Assembly (NCBI GenBank): GCA_964572065.1
Contig: CAZNER010000009.1
Location: forward strand, 1-38,120
DNA from: CAZNER01 sp964572065
Lineage (GTDB): Bacteria; Patescibacteriota; Dojkabacteria; JAHIVN01
Direction: 5' to 3'
DNA length: 38,120 nucleotides
Shown here: positions 23,801 to 31,150 of the stretch, one piece after another
How positions within the stretch are numbered: the first letter of the stretch is position 1
Layout of the letters: the number at the start of each line of letters is the position of its first letter
Notes under the pieces: model-generated
What the model was told of the DNA's origin: nothing
Seen by the model: only the letters and a program-made list of their open reading frames with translations
Database searches by the model: none
Made by a program: the position numbers and the translations under genes

Positions 23801-25132
23801 TTATTCAAGATGGAAATAGCCAGATTTGTATCCTATATTACAGTTGTGATTTTCACAAATAATAGCATATTTACAGCCATCAGACATTGTACCATATTGG
23901 ACCCATCCATCATGGACGGCATAAATGTAATCATTTGTGTATTTTTGAGACCAGCAATAAGATAAGTCTATTGCATCATGGAAACTGCAGTGACCTCCAA
24001 GGCATCTAGGACCCCAAGGGCTTGTATAGTAATAACAACCTCTCATTGGCCATTCGAGTGGGGATCCAGAAATACCACATCCACCAACTCCAGCTGGTAA
24101 ATAATTACATGGATTTGGGTTGCAGCCATAGGCAGCACAATAAGGAGATAGTTCTCCCCAATATCTTAATCCGTCTTTTGTTATTGTAAAGTGTAAATGT
24201 TCCCCAAAAGCATAACCTGTTTGTCCTTCTTTACCTATAATTGTTCCTTTTACTACATATTGACCGCTTATTATTTCGCCAAATTGATTAAATAATTCCT
24301 GCTGAAGTCTAGCTTGGTGGGCAAGGTTAATTTTTTCTTCGTCAGATAAATTATCTAGTAAAGAGGAATATGATTCGATGTTTTCTTGGGATTGAGAGTA
24401 AAGTCTATTTTTCTGAATTCTTTGGGCAGAAAGCTGTTCTCTATCTTTTTCAAGGAGTTCTTTTTGTTTCTTTATTTGTTCAGTTAATTGTTCAACTTCT
24501 AATTTATCTTCCTCCATGGCTTCTCTTTGTTCCTCTAGAATTTCTTTTTCATGTTCAAGCTCTTCAAGTGTCTTTTGATCATTAGAGCCAATTGCGGTAT
24601 GATACTGGAGCTGGCTCATGAAGCTTTTACTTGCTTCTGAAGTAAGTAGCAAATCTATCATACTATTAGTCTTGGACTCGACATAAATAGTTTTTATAAT
24701 GTCATTTGCAGTATCTTCAAGTTCAGAAACATCCTTGCCAATATTGTCTATTTGCTGTTTTGCTTCTGTTATTTCTTCTTCTAATATTTTAATTTCTGTG
24801 TCTTTCTTTTCTATATCCACCTCTTTTTCTTTTATGTTAAGTTCTAACTCAGCTATACTATTATTAAGATTATAAATCTGAGCACTTAAAGAATTCTGTA
24901 AACTTTTTTCACTATCTATTCTGGAGTTCAAGTCTTGTTTATCTTTTTCAATTTGGGCTAATTCTTTTTTCAGGCGTTCAAGCTCTTCGTAAAGGTCATC
25001 ACTTGATGCTTCAATAGAATTTCCATTTAGATTAGAAATTTTGATAAAGAAAGGTGAAATAAATATTATTGAAAAAATTACTGTTAGGAAAAATAGCTTT
25101 TTGAAGATTTTAATATTAGACTTTTTTATCAT
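23801..25132 (-). CDS. FtsEX-associated coiled-coil murein hydrolase with a circularly permuted M23 domain
   Basis: A 443-residue exported protein: membrane/signal segment (about 10-32), long coiled coil (about 40-275, Glu/Lys/Gln/Leu heptads, with VESKTNSMIDLLLTSE inside, as in PcsB/CwlO/EnvC), then an M23-type peptidase region. In normal M23 enzymes the order is HxxxD, then Y-x-HL, then HLHF. Here the segment GTIIGKEGQTGYAFGEHLHF comes first (H312, H314). Then come WPMRGCYYYTSPWG, H385-DAI-D389, IYAVHDGWVQYG and a final GYFHL (H441) two residues before the stop. All three zinc ligands and both catalytic His of the LytM scheme are therefore present, but in permuted order. Many Cys (about 10) in the peptidase part suggest disulphides. 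It follows ftsX by 25 bases, the expected place for the hydrolase that FtsEX activates at the septum. Confidence 0.85.
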   Translation of the reverse strand: MIKKSNIKIFKKLFFLTVIFSIIFISPFFIKISNLNGNSIEASSDDLYEELERLKKELAQIEKDKQDLNSRIDSEKSLQNSLSAQIYNLNNSIAELELNIKEKEVDIEKKDTEIKILEEEITEAKQQIDNIGKDVSELEDTANDIIKTIYVESKTNSMIDLLLTSEASKSFMSQLQYHTAIGSNDQKTLEELEHEKEILEEQREAMEEDKLEVEQLTEQIKKQKELLEKDREQLSAQRIQKNRLYSQSQENIESYSSLLDNLSDEEKINLAHQARLQQELFNQFGEIISGQYVVKGTIIGKEGQTGYAFGEHLHFTITKDGLRYWGELSPYCAAYGCNPNPCNYLPAGVGGCGISGSPLEWPMRGCYYYTSPWGPRCLGGHCSFHDAIDLSYCWSQKYTNDYIYAVHDGWVQYGTMSDGCKYAIICENHNCNIGYKSGYFHLE

Positions 25133-25157
25133 TTTTAGAGCAGATTTAATTAATATA

Positions 25158-26078
25158 TTATTTTAATCTGCGGTAAACTGCAATTAAACTATTTATACTA
25201 CCAATTATAGCACCTAACAACATTTGAGCCAAGAAAACACCAATAATTATTAGTAGATTGATATTTGGTAAATCTAAATCTGAAAAGAAGTTAGATAAAA
25301 ATGACAAGGTAGGAGATTGGTCTTTAACAAAATAGACTAAAACACTGAGTGAGACAATTATTAAAGTTGCTATTAATGAACCGGCTATTCCATAAATTGT
25401 ACCTCCAAAGATAAATGGTGCCCGGATATACCACTTATCTCCTCCTACAAGCTGCATAATTGAGATTTCTTCAGTTCTAGAATTTATGCTCATTTCAACT
25501 GTAAGTAATGATACTAAAAATATGACTACTATTAGAAAAAATATTAGAATAGCTCCAGTTAATTTAACCCAGAATAGTAAGTCTTTAATTAAATTAGTTG
25601 TATCTTCATTATAACCAATCTTATAGATTAAAGTATCATTTGGGTCTTGACTTTGTAATATAGAATTAAGTTCTGGAACATAGTCAATTTTTTTTGCTCT
25701 AATTGCTAAACTGGCAGGCAATGTGTCAGCATTGATGGCATTTAATATCAAAGGATTGTCGCTATGTTTTTGTCTTAAAAATTCGGCTGCTTCTTCTTGA
25801 GTGGTGTATTCAACATAGGCTGTCTTTTGAGTATTTTCTAAAATAGTTTTTATTTCAAGAATCTTTCCTTCTGGAACGTCTGTATTAAAAAATACTTCTA
25901 GATGTTCACGTGTTTCTACATAGTTTAGAAATTTTACAGATACAAAGGCGAAAATTAGAAATATTGATTGGACTAAAAATACCAATGTCATGACAGCAAT
26001 AGAACTTAATGTTATAGATTTATTTCTTTGGAGATCTTTTAATGCTGTTTTTACTATTCTTTTAAGTTTAATAAACAT
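25158..26078 (-). CDS. ftsX: Cell-division protein FtsX
   Basis: A 306-residue permease-like subunit of the FtsEX complex. It has the expected four membrane spans: one near 25-50, and three between about 170 and 300. An extracellular domain (about 55-165) of the size seen in Gram-positive FtsX lies between the first two. The signature after the second span, SRTEEISIMQLVGGDKWYIRAPF, matches the FtsX C-terminal motif (LVGA...IR.PF). FtsX transmits ATP hydrolysis by FtsE across the membrane to a murein hydrolase. It lies between ftsE (37-base gap) and the coiled-coil hydrolase (25-base gap), which is the classical arrangement. A TATATT lies four bases before the ATG, which may be chance. Confidence 0.94.
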   Translation of the reverse strand: MFIKLKRIVKTALKDLQRNKSITLSSIAVMTLVFLVQSIFLIFAFVSVKFLNYVETREHLEVFFNTDVPEGKILEIKTILENTQKTAYVEYTTQEEAAEFLRQKHSDNPLILNAINADTLPASLAIRAKKIDYVPELNSILQSQDPNDTLIYKIGYNEDTTNLIKDLLFWVKLTGAILIFFLIVVIFLVSLLTVEMSINSRTEEISIMQLVGGDKWYIRAPFIFGGTIYGIAGSLIATLIIVSLSVLVYFVKDQSPTLSFLSNFFSDLDLPNINLLIIIGVFLAQMLLGAIIGSINSLIAVYRRLK

Positions 26079-26115
26079 GTTTAATATAACAGTTAATTAA
26101 TTCTATAAAATAATA

Positions 26116-27195
26116 CTATTTTTTCTTTTTCTTTGCTAACTTATTTAAGATAATTTTTACCTGTTCCTTATTAAGATTCTTAATTTTTTTTAGTTTGGGT
26201 GTTTTTTGGAGCTTATCAATTGTAGTAATATTTTCTTGAATTAGTATAGTTTCTATTTCTATAGGTAATTTAAGCTTATGTAAATCAACAACATCTTTTC
26301 CTTTTCTTTTCTTTTTTTTCTTTTTTGGCGTCTTAGGAGTTTTTGTCTTTGTTGTAAATGTTATTTCAAATTCTTTTTCTTTAATTCCATTAGTTTTACT
26401 TTTTTCTTTTTTATTATTTACTTCCTTCTCCTTTTTATCCTTCTTTGTCTTTCCTGTATTTATTTTCTTTTTTGTAACTTTTTTATTATCACTTTCAATT
26501 TGTGGTATTTTAATTGGTGGTGTTTCATATGCACCTTTTTTATTATCAGAAATAATTTCTCCATTTTCGAGTTCAATTACTCTTTTTCCTAATGTATTCA
26601 CTATATCAGTTCCGTGTGTTGCCATAATTACAGTTGTTCCCCATTCATTGATTTTAGATAAAAGTCTAATTATATCCCAGCTAGATTTAGGATCTAGATT
26701 ACCAGTTGGTTCATCAGCAATTAGGACTTTTGGGTTATTTGCGACAGCTCTTGCGATAGCAATTTTTTGTTTCTCACCTCCAGAAATTTCATCTGGAAAT
26801 GCCTCAGCACGATCTGATAGTTCTACTAATTCAAGTACGTATTTAACAGTTTCTTCAATATCCGCTTTCTTTTTATCAGAGACTTCTAATATAAAACTGA
26901 TATTTTCATAAAGGCTTTTATTCGGAAGTAATTTAAAATCCTGAAAAACGACACCTATATCCCTTCTTAATTGAGCAGTTTTCTTACCTTTTATTTCAGA
27001 TAAATCTATATCATTAAAGAATATATTTCCTGTTGTAGGTTCTTCTTCTTTTATAAGTAGCTTTATTAATGTGGTTTTACCACTACCTGAGGGTCCTGTT
27101 AAAAATATAAACTCTCCTTCTTCAATTTCAAGGTTGATTTCTTTTAGAGCTTCTAGATTAGAATAAATTTTAGATATGTCAACAAATTCAATCAT
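26116..27195 (-). CDS. ftsE: FtsE ATPase with Lys-rich linker and C-terminal HhH-like domain
   Basis: The ATPase domain (residues 1 to about 222) is a normal FtsE: MIEFVDISKIY, Walker A GPSGSGKTT, Q-loop VVFQDFKLLPN, signature SGGEKQK, Walker B VLIADEPTGNLDP and the switch His in ATHGTDIV. FtsE is usually about 220-230 residues; this one has about 359. The extension is a Lys-rich, low-complexity linker (about 235-310). It ends in a compact domain, LPIEIETILIQENITTIDKL then LKKIKNLNKEQVKIILNKL, which looks like the helix-hairpin-helix fold of the RNA-polymerase alpha C-terminal domain. I placed the start at the ATG at 27195 because homology begins there and a TAAAAT lies seven bases upstream. 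An in-frame ATG at 27231 would add 12 residues. Confidence 0.92.
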   Translation of the reverse strand: MIEFVDISKIYSNLEALKEINLEIEEGEFIFLTGPSGSGKTTLIKLLIKEEEPTTGNIFFNDIDLSEIKGKKTAQLRRDIGVVFQDFKLLPNKSLYENISFILEVSDKKKADIEETVKYVLELVELSDRAEAFPDEISGGEKQKIAIARAVANNPKVLIADEPTGNLDPKSSWDIIRLLSKINEWGTTVIMATHGTDIVNTLGKRVIELENGEIISDNKKGAYETPPIKIPQIESDNKKVTKKKINTGKTKKDKKEKEVNNKKEKSKTNGIKEKEFEITFTTKTKTPKTPKKKKKKRKGKDVVDLHKLKLPIEIETILIQENITTIDKLQKTPKLKKIKNLNKEQVKIILNKLAKKKKK

Positions 27196-27202
27196 GTTTT
27201 TT

Positions 27203-27208
27203 ATTTTA
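27203..27208 (-). promoter_or_regulatory. -10 element of the ftsEX operon
   Basis: TAAAAT on the minus strand followed by seven bases and the ATG at 27195. This would give a leaderless mRNA and supports that start over the upstream ATG. No TGn extension. Confidence 0.4.
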
Positions 27209-27327
27209 ATTGAAATTCTATAATCATTCAAATTAAATTATTTATTTAAATCTGGTAATAGTTTACTGAAATGATAAATCTAATGCAACTGGTATAACTA
27301 TTTGTTCATTTGATTAAAAGATACTTA

Positions 27328-27437
27328 TTTTCTAATTAAAATTAGAAAAAGTAATTTACTTGCTCTACATAATATGTGTATCTATAATGAATTAGAAAAA
27401 GTCCTCTCAGATAATTCTGCCCATAAAAATTCTGCCC
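27328..27437. repeat. Inverted and direct repeats in the ftsE / LysM-gene divergent region
   Basis: A 9-bp hairpin (27328-27336 with 27341-27349, loop taaa) lies between the two divergent genes. Its right half, attagaaaaagt (27341-27352), recurs exactly 50 bases later at 27391-27402. A second direct repeat, aattctgccc, occurs at 27413-27422 and 27428-27437 (15-base period). All lie upstream of the LysM-gene promoter, so they may be binding sites for a regulator. The rest of this 272-base intergenic region is AT-rich with no gene. Confidence 0.5.
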
Positions 27438-27456
27438 GAATTAATTTATTTTTTAA

Positions 27457-27462
27457 TATAGT
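27457..27462 (+). promoter_or_regulatory. -10 element of the LysM gene
   Basis: TATAGT followed by ctgtt and the ATG at 27468, a leaderless spacing. Confidence 0.4.
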
Positions 27463-27467
27463 CTGTT

Positions 27468-28055
27468 ATGGCTGTTAAAGAGAATGAAGAAGATCAAGAA
27501 ACGCTTGGTCCTTCAGTTATACTAGGACTAGTAGGTGCTGTAGTAGTATTGCTTCTTCTAGGGGCTGGAATTTGGGGTGTAGGTAAAATTATATCCAAAA
27601 TTAAAGAATCGAGAGAAGAGAATGCTGAAGAGGAAGTCGCCGAGGAAGTAGATGAGAGTGAAGATGAATCTACAGATACGAGCGAGGAAGGAGATGTGGA
27701 TGGTGATGGAGCAACTGATGAGTTAGAAGAAGATAGTGAAGAAAGTAACGAAGAAGGCGAAGATGAAGAAACTACAGAAGATGAAACTAGTTCGGAGGAT
27801 GAAGATGCGGATGAAGGAGGTAATGGTGGAATAGTAGAAGCAATATGGGTCGCTAACAATTACCAAAGCGGTGATATAAATGGAGACACATATACAGTAG
27901 TTTGGGGGGATACTTTATGGGAGATAGCTGAAGCAAAATATGGAAGCGGTTTTGAATGGGGTAAAGTCAAAGATGCTAATTTAGAAAAAATTGGCACATT
28001 ACCAAATGGTAGTAAAGCTTTAATTTATCCTGGACAAATATTAAATCTTCCATAA
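27468..28055 (+). CDS. Membrane-anchored LysM-domain protein
   Basis: A 195-residue protein with a short cytoplasmic start, one membrane span (about 16-36, VILGLVGAVVVLLLLGAGIW), a basic patch (KIISKIKESR) and a long acidic Glu/Asp/Ser/Thr linker (about 48-118). A single C-terminal LysM domain (about 138-195) has YTVVWGDTLWEIAEAKYG and ends ALIYPGQILNLP. LysM binds GlcNAc-containing glycans, so the protein probably tethers the membrane to peptidoglycan or positions wall enzymes. It is divergent from the ftsEX operon and has its own -10. The acidic linker design is shared with the protein at 5860. A G6 run lies at 27904-27909 in the LysM-coding part. A hairpin terminator follows. Confidence 0.9.
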   Translation: MAVKENEEDQETLGPSVILGLVGAVVVLLLLGAGIWGVGKIISKIKESREENAEEEVAEEVDESEDESTDTSEEGDVDGDGATDELEEDSEESNEEGEDEETTEDETSSEDEDADEGGNGGIVEAIWVANNYQSGDINGDTYTVVWGDTLWEIAEAKYGSGFEWGKVKDANLEKIGTLPNGSKALIYPGQILNLP

Positions 28056-28056
28056 G

Positions 28057-28111
28057 GAGTCCCCAACCGACTCATGTATCGTTTAGGTTATGAGAGGATA
28101 AAAACGATACA
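28057..28111. other. Two hairpins downstream of the LysM gene
   Basis: The first pairs 28057-28061 (gagtc) with 28069-28073 (gactc). The second pairs 28075-28084 (tgtatcgttt) with 28102-28111, a perfect 10-bp stem with a 17-base loop. Neither is followed by a T-run, so they are not obvious terminators. With the terminator at 28145 they make a three-hairpin tail of about 120 bases that may be part of the mRNA 3' end or a small RNA. Confidence 0.5.
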
Positions 28112-28144
28112 GAAGAGGGTGTTGCATAGAAATAAAGTACTTTA

Positions 28145-28178
28145 AGAGAGATTATAATCTGCAGACAATAATCTCTCT
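28145..28178 (+). terminator. Hairpin terminator after the LysM gene
   Basis: A perfect 11-bp stem, agagagattat (28145-28155) with ataatctctct (28168-28178), a 12-base loop, then ccctctttattt on the plus strand. It sits between two convergent genes. A 12-bp palindrome, taaagtacttta (28133-28144), precedes it. Confidence 0.6.
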
Positions 28179-28203
28179 CCCTCTTTATTTATTGAAAATA
28201 AAT

Positions 28204-29274
28204 TTAAGAAGATTTTCCTTTTTTGAAGTCCAAATAATATTTTATAGATATTTGTAGAATGGCTATTACTGGAGCAGCTACCAAAGCTCCCCATACTCCT
28301 AAGATTTTATTAGCACCTAATATTGCAATAAGAGTTACTACTGGATTGATTCCGACTATTTTTTCCATAAGTTTTGGGACTATAAAATAGTTTTCTATTT
28401 GCTGAATAAGAATAAACCATATTGCTATAAATATAATATTCCATGCAGGAAGTCCAGATCCAATTGTAACAATTAATGCCAAAATCCAACTTATTAGGGG
28501 ACCAATTCCTGGAACAGCTTCTAGGATGCCAGAGATGATTCCCATTGGAATAGAGAAATTTGAACCTATTATTTCAAATCCGATAAATGAAAGAATTCCA
28601 ATAATTAACATTAAAATAATCTGTGCTCTAAGCCATGTACCGAGTTGCTTTTCTATTGTATTTATGAATTTTAGTATTCTTTTTTGATGTTTTTTGGGTA
28701 TTATCTTTAAAAATTTTTGTTTTGAGTCCTCCTTAAAATGAATGAAATAGATTGATAGCATAATCGTTGTTAGAAAGCTTACTAAACCGTTAAAAGTAGA
28801 TCCTACGATACCAAAAGCTTTTCCAATTCCTGAAACTAGCTGCGAAGAAAAATCAGTTATATTTGAACTTTGCCAAAAAGAATCCTTTATGCTTTTTAGA
28901 ATTTCATCCCAATTGAATCTTTCTTCTATTATAGGTACTCTCTCAATGATTGCATCAATAACATTGATGAATATTTCCGGGAAATTTTTAATGAAGTCCT
29001 GGAGTTGTATTATTAAAGGTTTATAAAGAAGTAAGATCAAAGAAGTAATAATAGCAAGAAATATTATGTAAATAAAGATAATCGATACATTCCGGGGAAT
29101 TTTTTTAGTATGCAAGTAGTCAATTAATGGAGAAAGCATTGCTGCAATAGAGAATGAAATGAATAGTAATAGTACTAGATCACGTAGTGTAATAATTAAC
29201 CAAACACAAAAAATAGTTAAGAAAGTAACAGAAATGGTTTTTGGAGTAATTTCAACTTTATAGACTTTATTCAT
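28204..29274 (-). CDS. AI-2E family transporter (PerM/YdiK-like permease)
   Basis: A 356-residue membrane protein with the AI-2E/PerM layout. Two or three spans at the N-terminus (about 13-90) precede a helical, less hydrophobic middle section (about 95-150). A C-terminal bundle of spans (about 155-345) carries the family features FEIIGSNFSIPMGIISGILEAVPGIGPLISW and NPVVTLIAILGANKILGVWGALVAAPVIA. Members have been linked to autoinducer-2 export, sodium/proton exchange or simple hydrophobic solute passage, so the substrate is open. The start codon lies 2 bases after the stop of the upstream membrane gene, so the two are an operon. Confidence in the family is high, in the role low. Confidence 0.92.
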   Translation of the reverse strand: MNKVYKVEITPKTISVTFLTIFCVWLIITLRDLVLLLFISFSIAAMLSPLIDYLHTKKIPRNVSIIFIYIIFLAIITSLILLLYKPLIIQLQDFIKNFPEIFINVIDAIIERVPIIEERFNWDEILKSIKDSFWQSSNITDFSSQLVSGIGKAFGIVGSTFNGLVSFLTTIMLSIYFIHFKEDSKQKFLKIIPKKHQKRILKFINTIEKQLGTWLRAQIILMLIIGILSFIGFEIIGSNFSIPMGIISGILEAVPGIGPLISWILALIVTIGSGLPAWNIIFIAIWFILIQQIENYFIVPKLMEKIVGINPVVTLIAILGANKILGVWGALVAAPVIAILQISIKYYLDFKKGKSS

Positions 29275-29276
29275 AT

Positions 29277-29846
29277 CTAACTAGTTTGAAAATTGTTATT
29301 TGCTATTTTTGGCAGATTTTTTTTAGATATTTTTATTTCCTTAGTAACATCTCTGAGAAGCAAGGTGGTGGCTACTATATTCGAGATAAATGTCGTTATA
29401 CATGTCCATACAAATGAGTTTCCCAATAAAACGTTTATGAATAAAGCAAAGAAAGCTAGCCATAGCATTATAAGCCAAACACTTGACTGATAATATATCT
29501 CAAAGGAGTTAGCAATAAGGTTTAAAAGGTTGTTTGTTGCCAATTTAGCTAGAATTTTTGGTGATATGTGAGATGAATGGAAATATAAAGCTCTTATTAA
29601 AATAAACGTAAAACCAATAAGTACAAATAGATACATCATAAGATTGGAGTAGGATGTTGCAATTATTTGTTGATTCAAAGTTTCGTATACTATTTTAACT
29701 GAGAAGAAGTTGTTGGGATCAGTTAATATTCCCCAGTTAAGATTAAAAACTAGGTTTGCAAAACATAATCCAGCTACTTTACCGCAAATCATTATTGCAG
29801 CCGGAATAAGTGCAACATCAATTAACTTTATAAGTGATTTTGACAT
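29277..29846 (-). CDS. Multi-span membrane protein of unknown function
   Basis: The 189 residues contain about four or five hydrophobic segments: near 8-32, 68-88, 105-140 and 140-165. Loops are short, including one with DPNNFFSVKIVYE, and the C-terminal tail is basic (KEIKISKKNLPKIANN). No enzyme or transporter motif was recognised. It is followed after 2 bases by the AI-2E-type permease and preceded by rpsT (62 bases), so it may be a partner of the permease. It looks like a conserved small membrane protein rather than a fragment, since both ends are clean. Confidence 0.75.
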   Translation of the reverse strand: MSKSLIKLIDVALIPAAIMICGKVAGLCFANLVFNLNWGILTDPNNFFSVKIVYETLNQQIIATSYSNLMMYLFVLIGFTFILIRALYFHSSHISPKILAKLATNNLLNLIANSFEIYYQSSVWLIMLWLAFFALFINVLLGNSFVWTCITTFISNIVATTLLLRDVTKEIKISKKNLPKIANNNFQTS

Positions 29847-29908
29847 AATAATTAATAATAGTTCTTTTTAATTATAACCATAATTTAGAAAGTTGCCAAG
29901 AATATTGA

Positions 29909-30202
29909 CTATTTTTTCTTACTTTTTTTCTTTTTAATTTCCTTTGTATTATTAATAAGCTTGGCTAATCTTGATTTATATCTCGAGGCTGTATTTTTAT
30001 GGATTATATGTGTTTTTGCAGCTTTATCAATTTTTTTTGTTGCAGTACGAAATTGTTTTTGAGCTTCTTTTTTCTTGCCTGCTTTAACAAGATCGCGAAC
30101 TTGTTTAATAATTGAATTCATTTCTCTTCTCTTTTTAGCATTTCTCAGAGTCCGAGTTTTGATTTTTCTTATTGCTTTTTTTGCTGATTTAGTGTTTGCC
30201 AT
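29909..30202 (-). CDS. rpsT: 30S ribosomal protein S20
   Basis: A 97-residue, highly basic protein with the S20 start MANTKSAKKAIRK. The conserved helical pattern runs through RREMNSIIKQVRDLVKAGKKKEAQ and DKAAKTHIIHKNTASRYKSRLAK. It binds 16S rRNA in the small-subunit body. A Lys-rich tail (KEIKKKKSKKK) extends slightly beyond the usual end. It is one of several minus-strand genes in a row, but with gaps of 60-85 bases on both sides, so it may be transcribed on its own. Identification is certain. Confidence 0.97.
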   Translation of the reverse strand: MANTKSAKKAIRKIKTRTLRNAKKRREMNSIIKQVRDLVKAGKKKEAQKQFRTATKKIDKAAKTHIIHKNTASRYKSRLAKLINNTKEIKKKKSKKK

Positions 30203-30286
30203 ATTTAAAAAAGAGTATTAATCAATATAACTTATGAAATATATCATAAATAGATAGTTTTGCCAATAATTAGAGATCCTGAAGTT

Positions 30287-30973
30287 TTATGCTGCTACTG
30301 CTGAAGCAGCCGTTTGTACAACTACTCTCTGAGAAAAAGATAATTCTCTTGAAGATAATTTGTCTTTAATCATTGTAATTCGTTTTTTTATGAAGTTTAC
30401 TGCTAAATTGCTGGTTGATTCCAATTGCAGAAGTATCCTTTTTAATTCTTCAAAAAGTCTCATTAGCTTTGCTAACATAGCTTGAAACTCAACAGTACTC
30501 ATAGTTTTTACTTCTGCAGCTACTTTTCTTGTTTCGACAAGAGATGACATAGTTTGCATGTAAGTTTGGGAGTAATCAGTCATATGAGCAAATGATTCTT
30601 GATAAGGAGTGTTTTTAAAACTACTTGCTATTTGTGCAACGGATGGTCTATGTCCATGAACAGCATTCAATATAGTATTATTATGATTAGTTAGCATTAA
30701 TCTTATTGCTTCTTTAGCGCCATTTCTTGGATTAATCGATCTGGCATGCCTTTCGAATTCACATAAAATTGTTATTTGTCCCATACCGATTTGGAATTGA
30801 AGTGCTGCTATTGCATCATGATCAGATTTAGCGCATGCTCTTATTGCTTTATACTGGTTTAGAAGACTAAGTTGAACTCCTTGCATTGCTAGGGCTTCTG
30901 CTGGAATATGTCCTTCAAGTTGAGTTGTTAAGTAATGAATTAAAGGTTGTGAGTTTTCTGTTTCTGGATCCAT
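30287..30973 (-). CDS. Unknown helical protein
   Basis: I do not recognise this 228-residue protein. It is predicted almost wholly alpha-helical and rich in Ala, Gln, Leu, Ser and Met. It has no signal peptide or strong membrane span. Segments such as LMRLFEELKRILLQLESTSN suggest a coiled-coil near residues 165-205, and the C-terminus is an alanine-rich tail (QTAASAVAA). Its amino-acid make-up (many Ala, His, Gln, Arg; fewer Lys and Ile) differs from the Lys/Ile-rich proteins around it, a possible sign of different origin. The promoter is strong (TGA-TATAAT), with a leader of about 30 bases. It is divergent from prfB and precedes rpsT by 84 bases. Confidence 0.65.
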   Translation of the reverse strand: MDPETENSQPLIHYLTTQLEGHIPAEALAMQGVQLSLLNQYKAIRACAKSDHDAIAALQFQIGMGQITILCEFERHARSINPRNGAKEAIRLMLTNHNNTILNAVHGHRPSVAQIASSFKNTPYQESFAHMTDYSQTYMQTMSSLVETRKVAAEVKTMSTVEFQAMLAKLMRLFEELKRILLQLESTSNLAVNFIKKRITMIKDKLSSRELSFSQRVVVQTAASAVAA

Positions 30974-31006
30974 ATCGACAATTATTAATTTTTAAGTAAT
31001 GCTGTA

Positions 31007-31015
31007 ATTATATCA
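31007..31015 (-). promoter_or_regulatory. Extended -10 promoter of the 30287-30973 gene
   Basis: The minus strand reads TGA-TATAAT, about 33 bases before the ATG at 30973. It is one of the best -10 matches in the window. Confidence 0.55.
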
Positions 31016-31051
31016 GTCGAAATTTTGGTTTGCAACCTATAATATGGTAGA

Positions 31052-31100
31052 TGTCAGTTGTCAGTAATCAGTAAACAGTAGAATGTAGACAGTAGACTGT
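31052..31100. repeat. Seven degenerate heptamer repeats upstream of prfB
   Basis: The stretch divides into seven 7-base units with no gaps: tgtcagt, tgtcagt, aatcagt, aaacagt, agaatgt, agacagt, agactgt. The shared core is CAGT at the end of each unit. It is non-coding and lies between two divergent promoters. Confidence 0.6.
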
Positions 31101-31134
31101 AAGAGGTATATTGTTGGTTCAAATTACTTATTTC

Positions 31135-31143
31135 TGATAAAAT
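31135..31143 (+). promoter_or_regulatory. Extended -10 promoter of prfB
   Basis: TGA-TAAAAT followed by seven bases (ctataat) and the ATG at 31151. This predicts a leaderless mRNA. Confidence 0.5.
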
Positions 31144-31150
31144 CTATAAT

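Noticed and set aside
27196..27231. Earlier ATG for ftsE
   Set aside because: FtsE homology starts at MIEF (27195) and a -10 element lies between the two ATGs.
27494..27859. A 121-codon Ser-rich frame on the minus strand
   Set aside because: It is antisense to the acidic linker of the LysM protein; Glu/Asp codons read backwards give Ser/Leu-rich nonsense.
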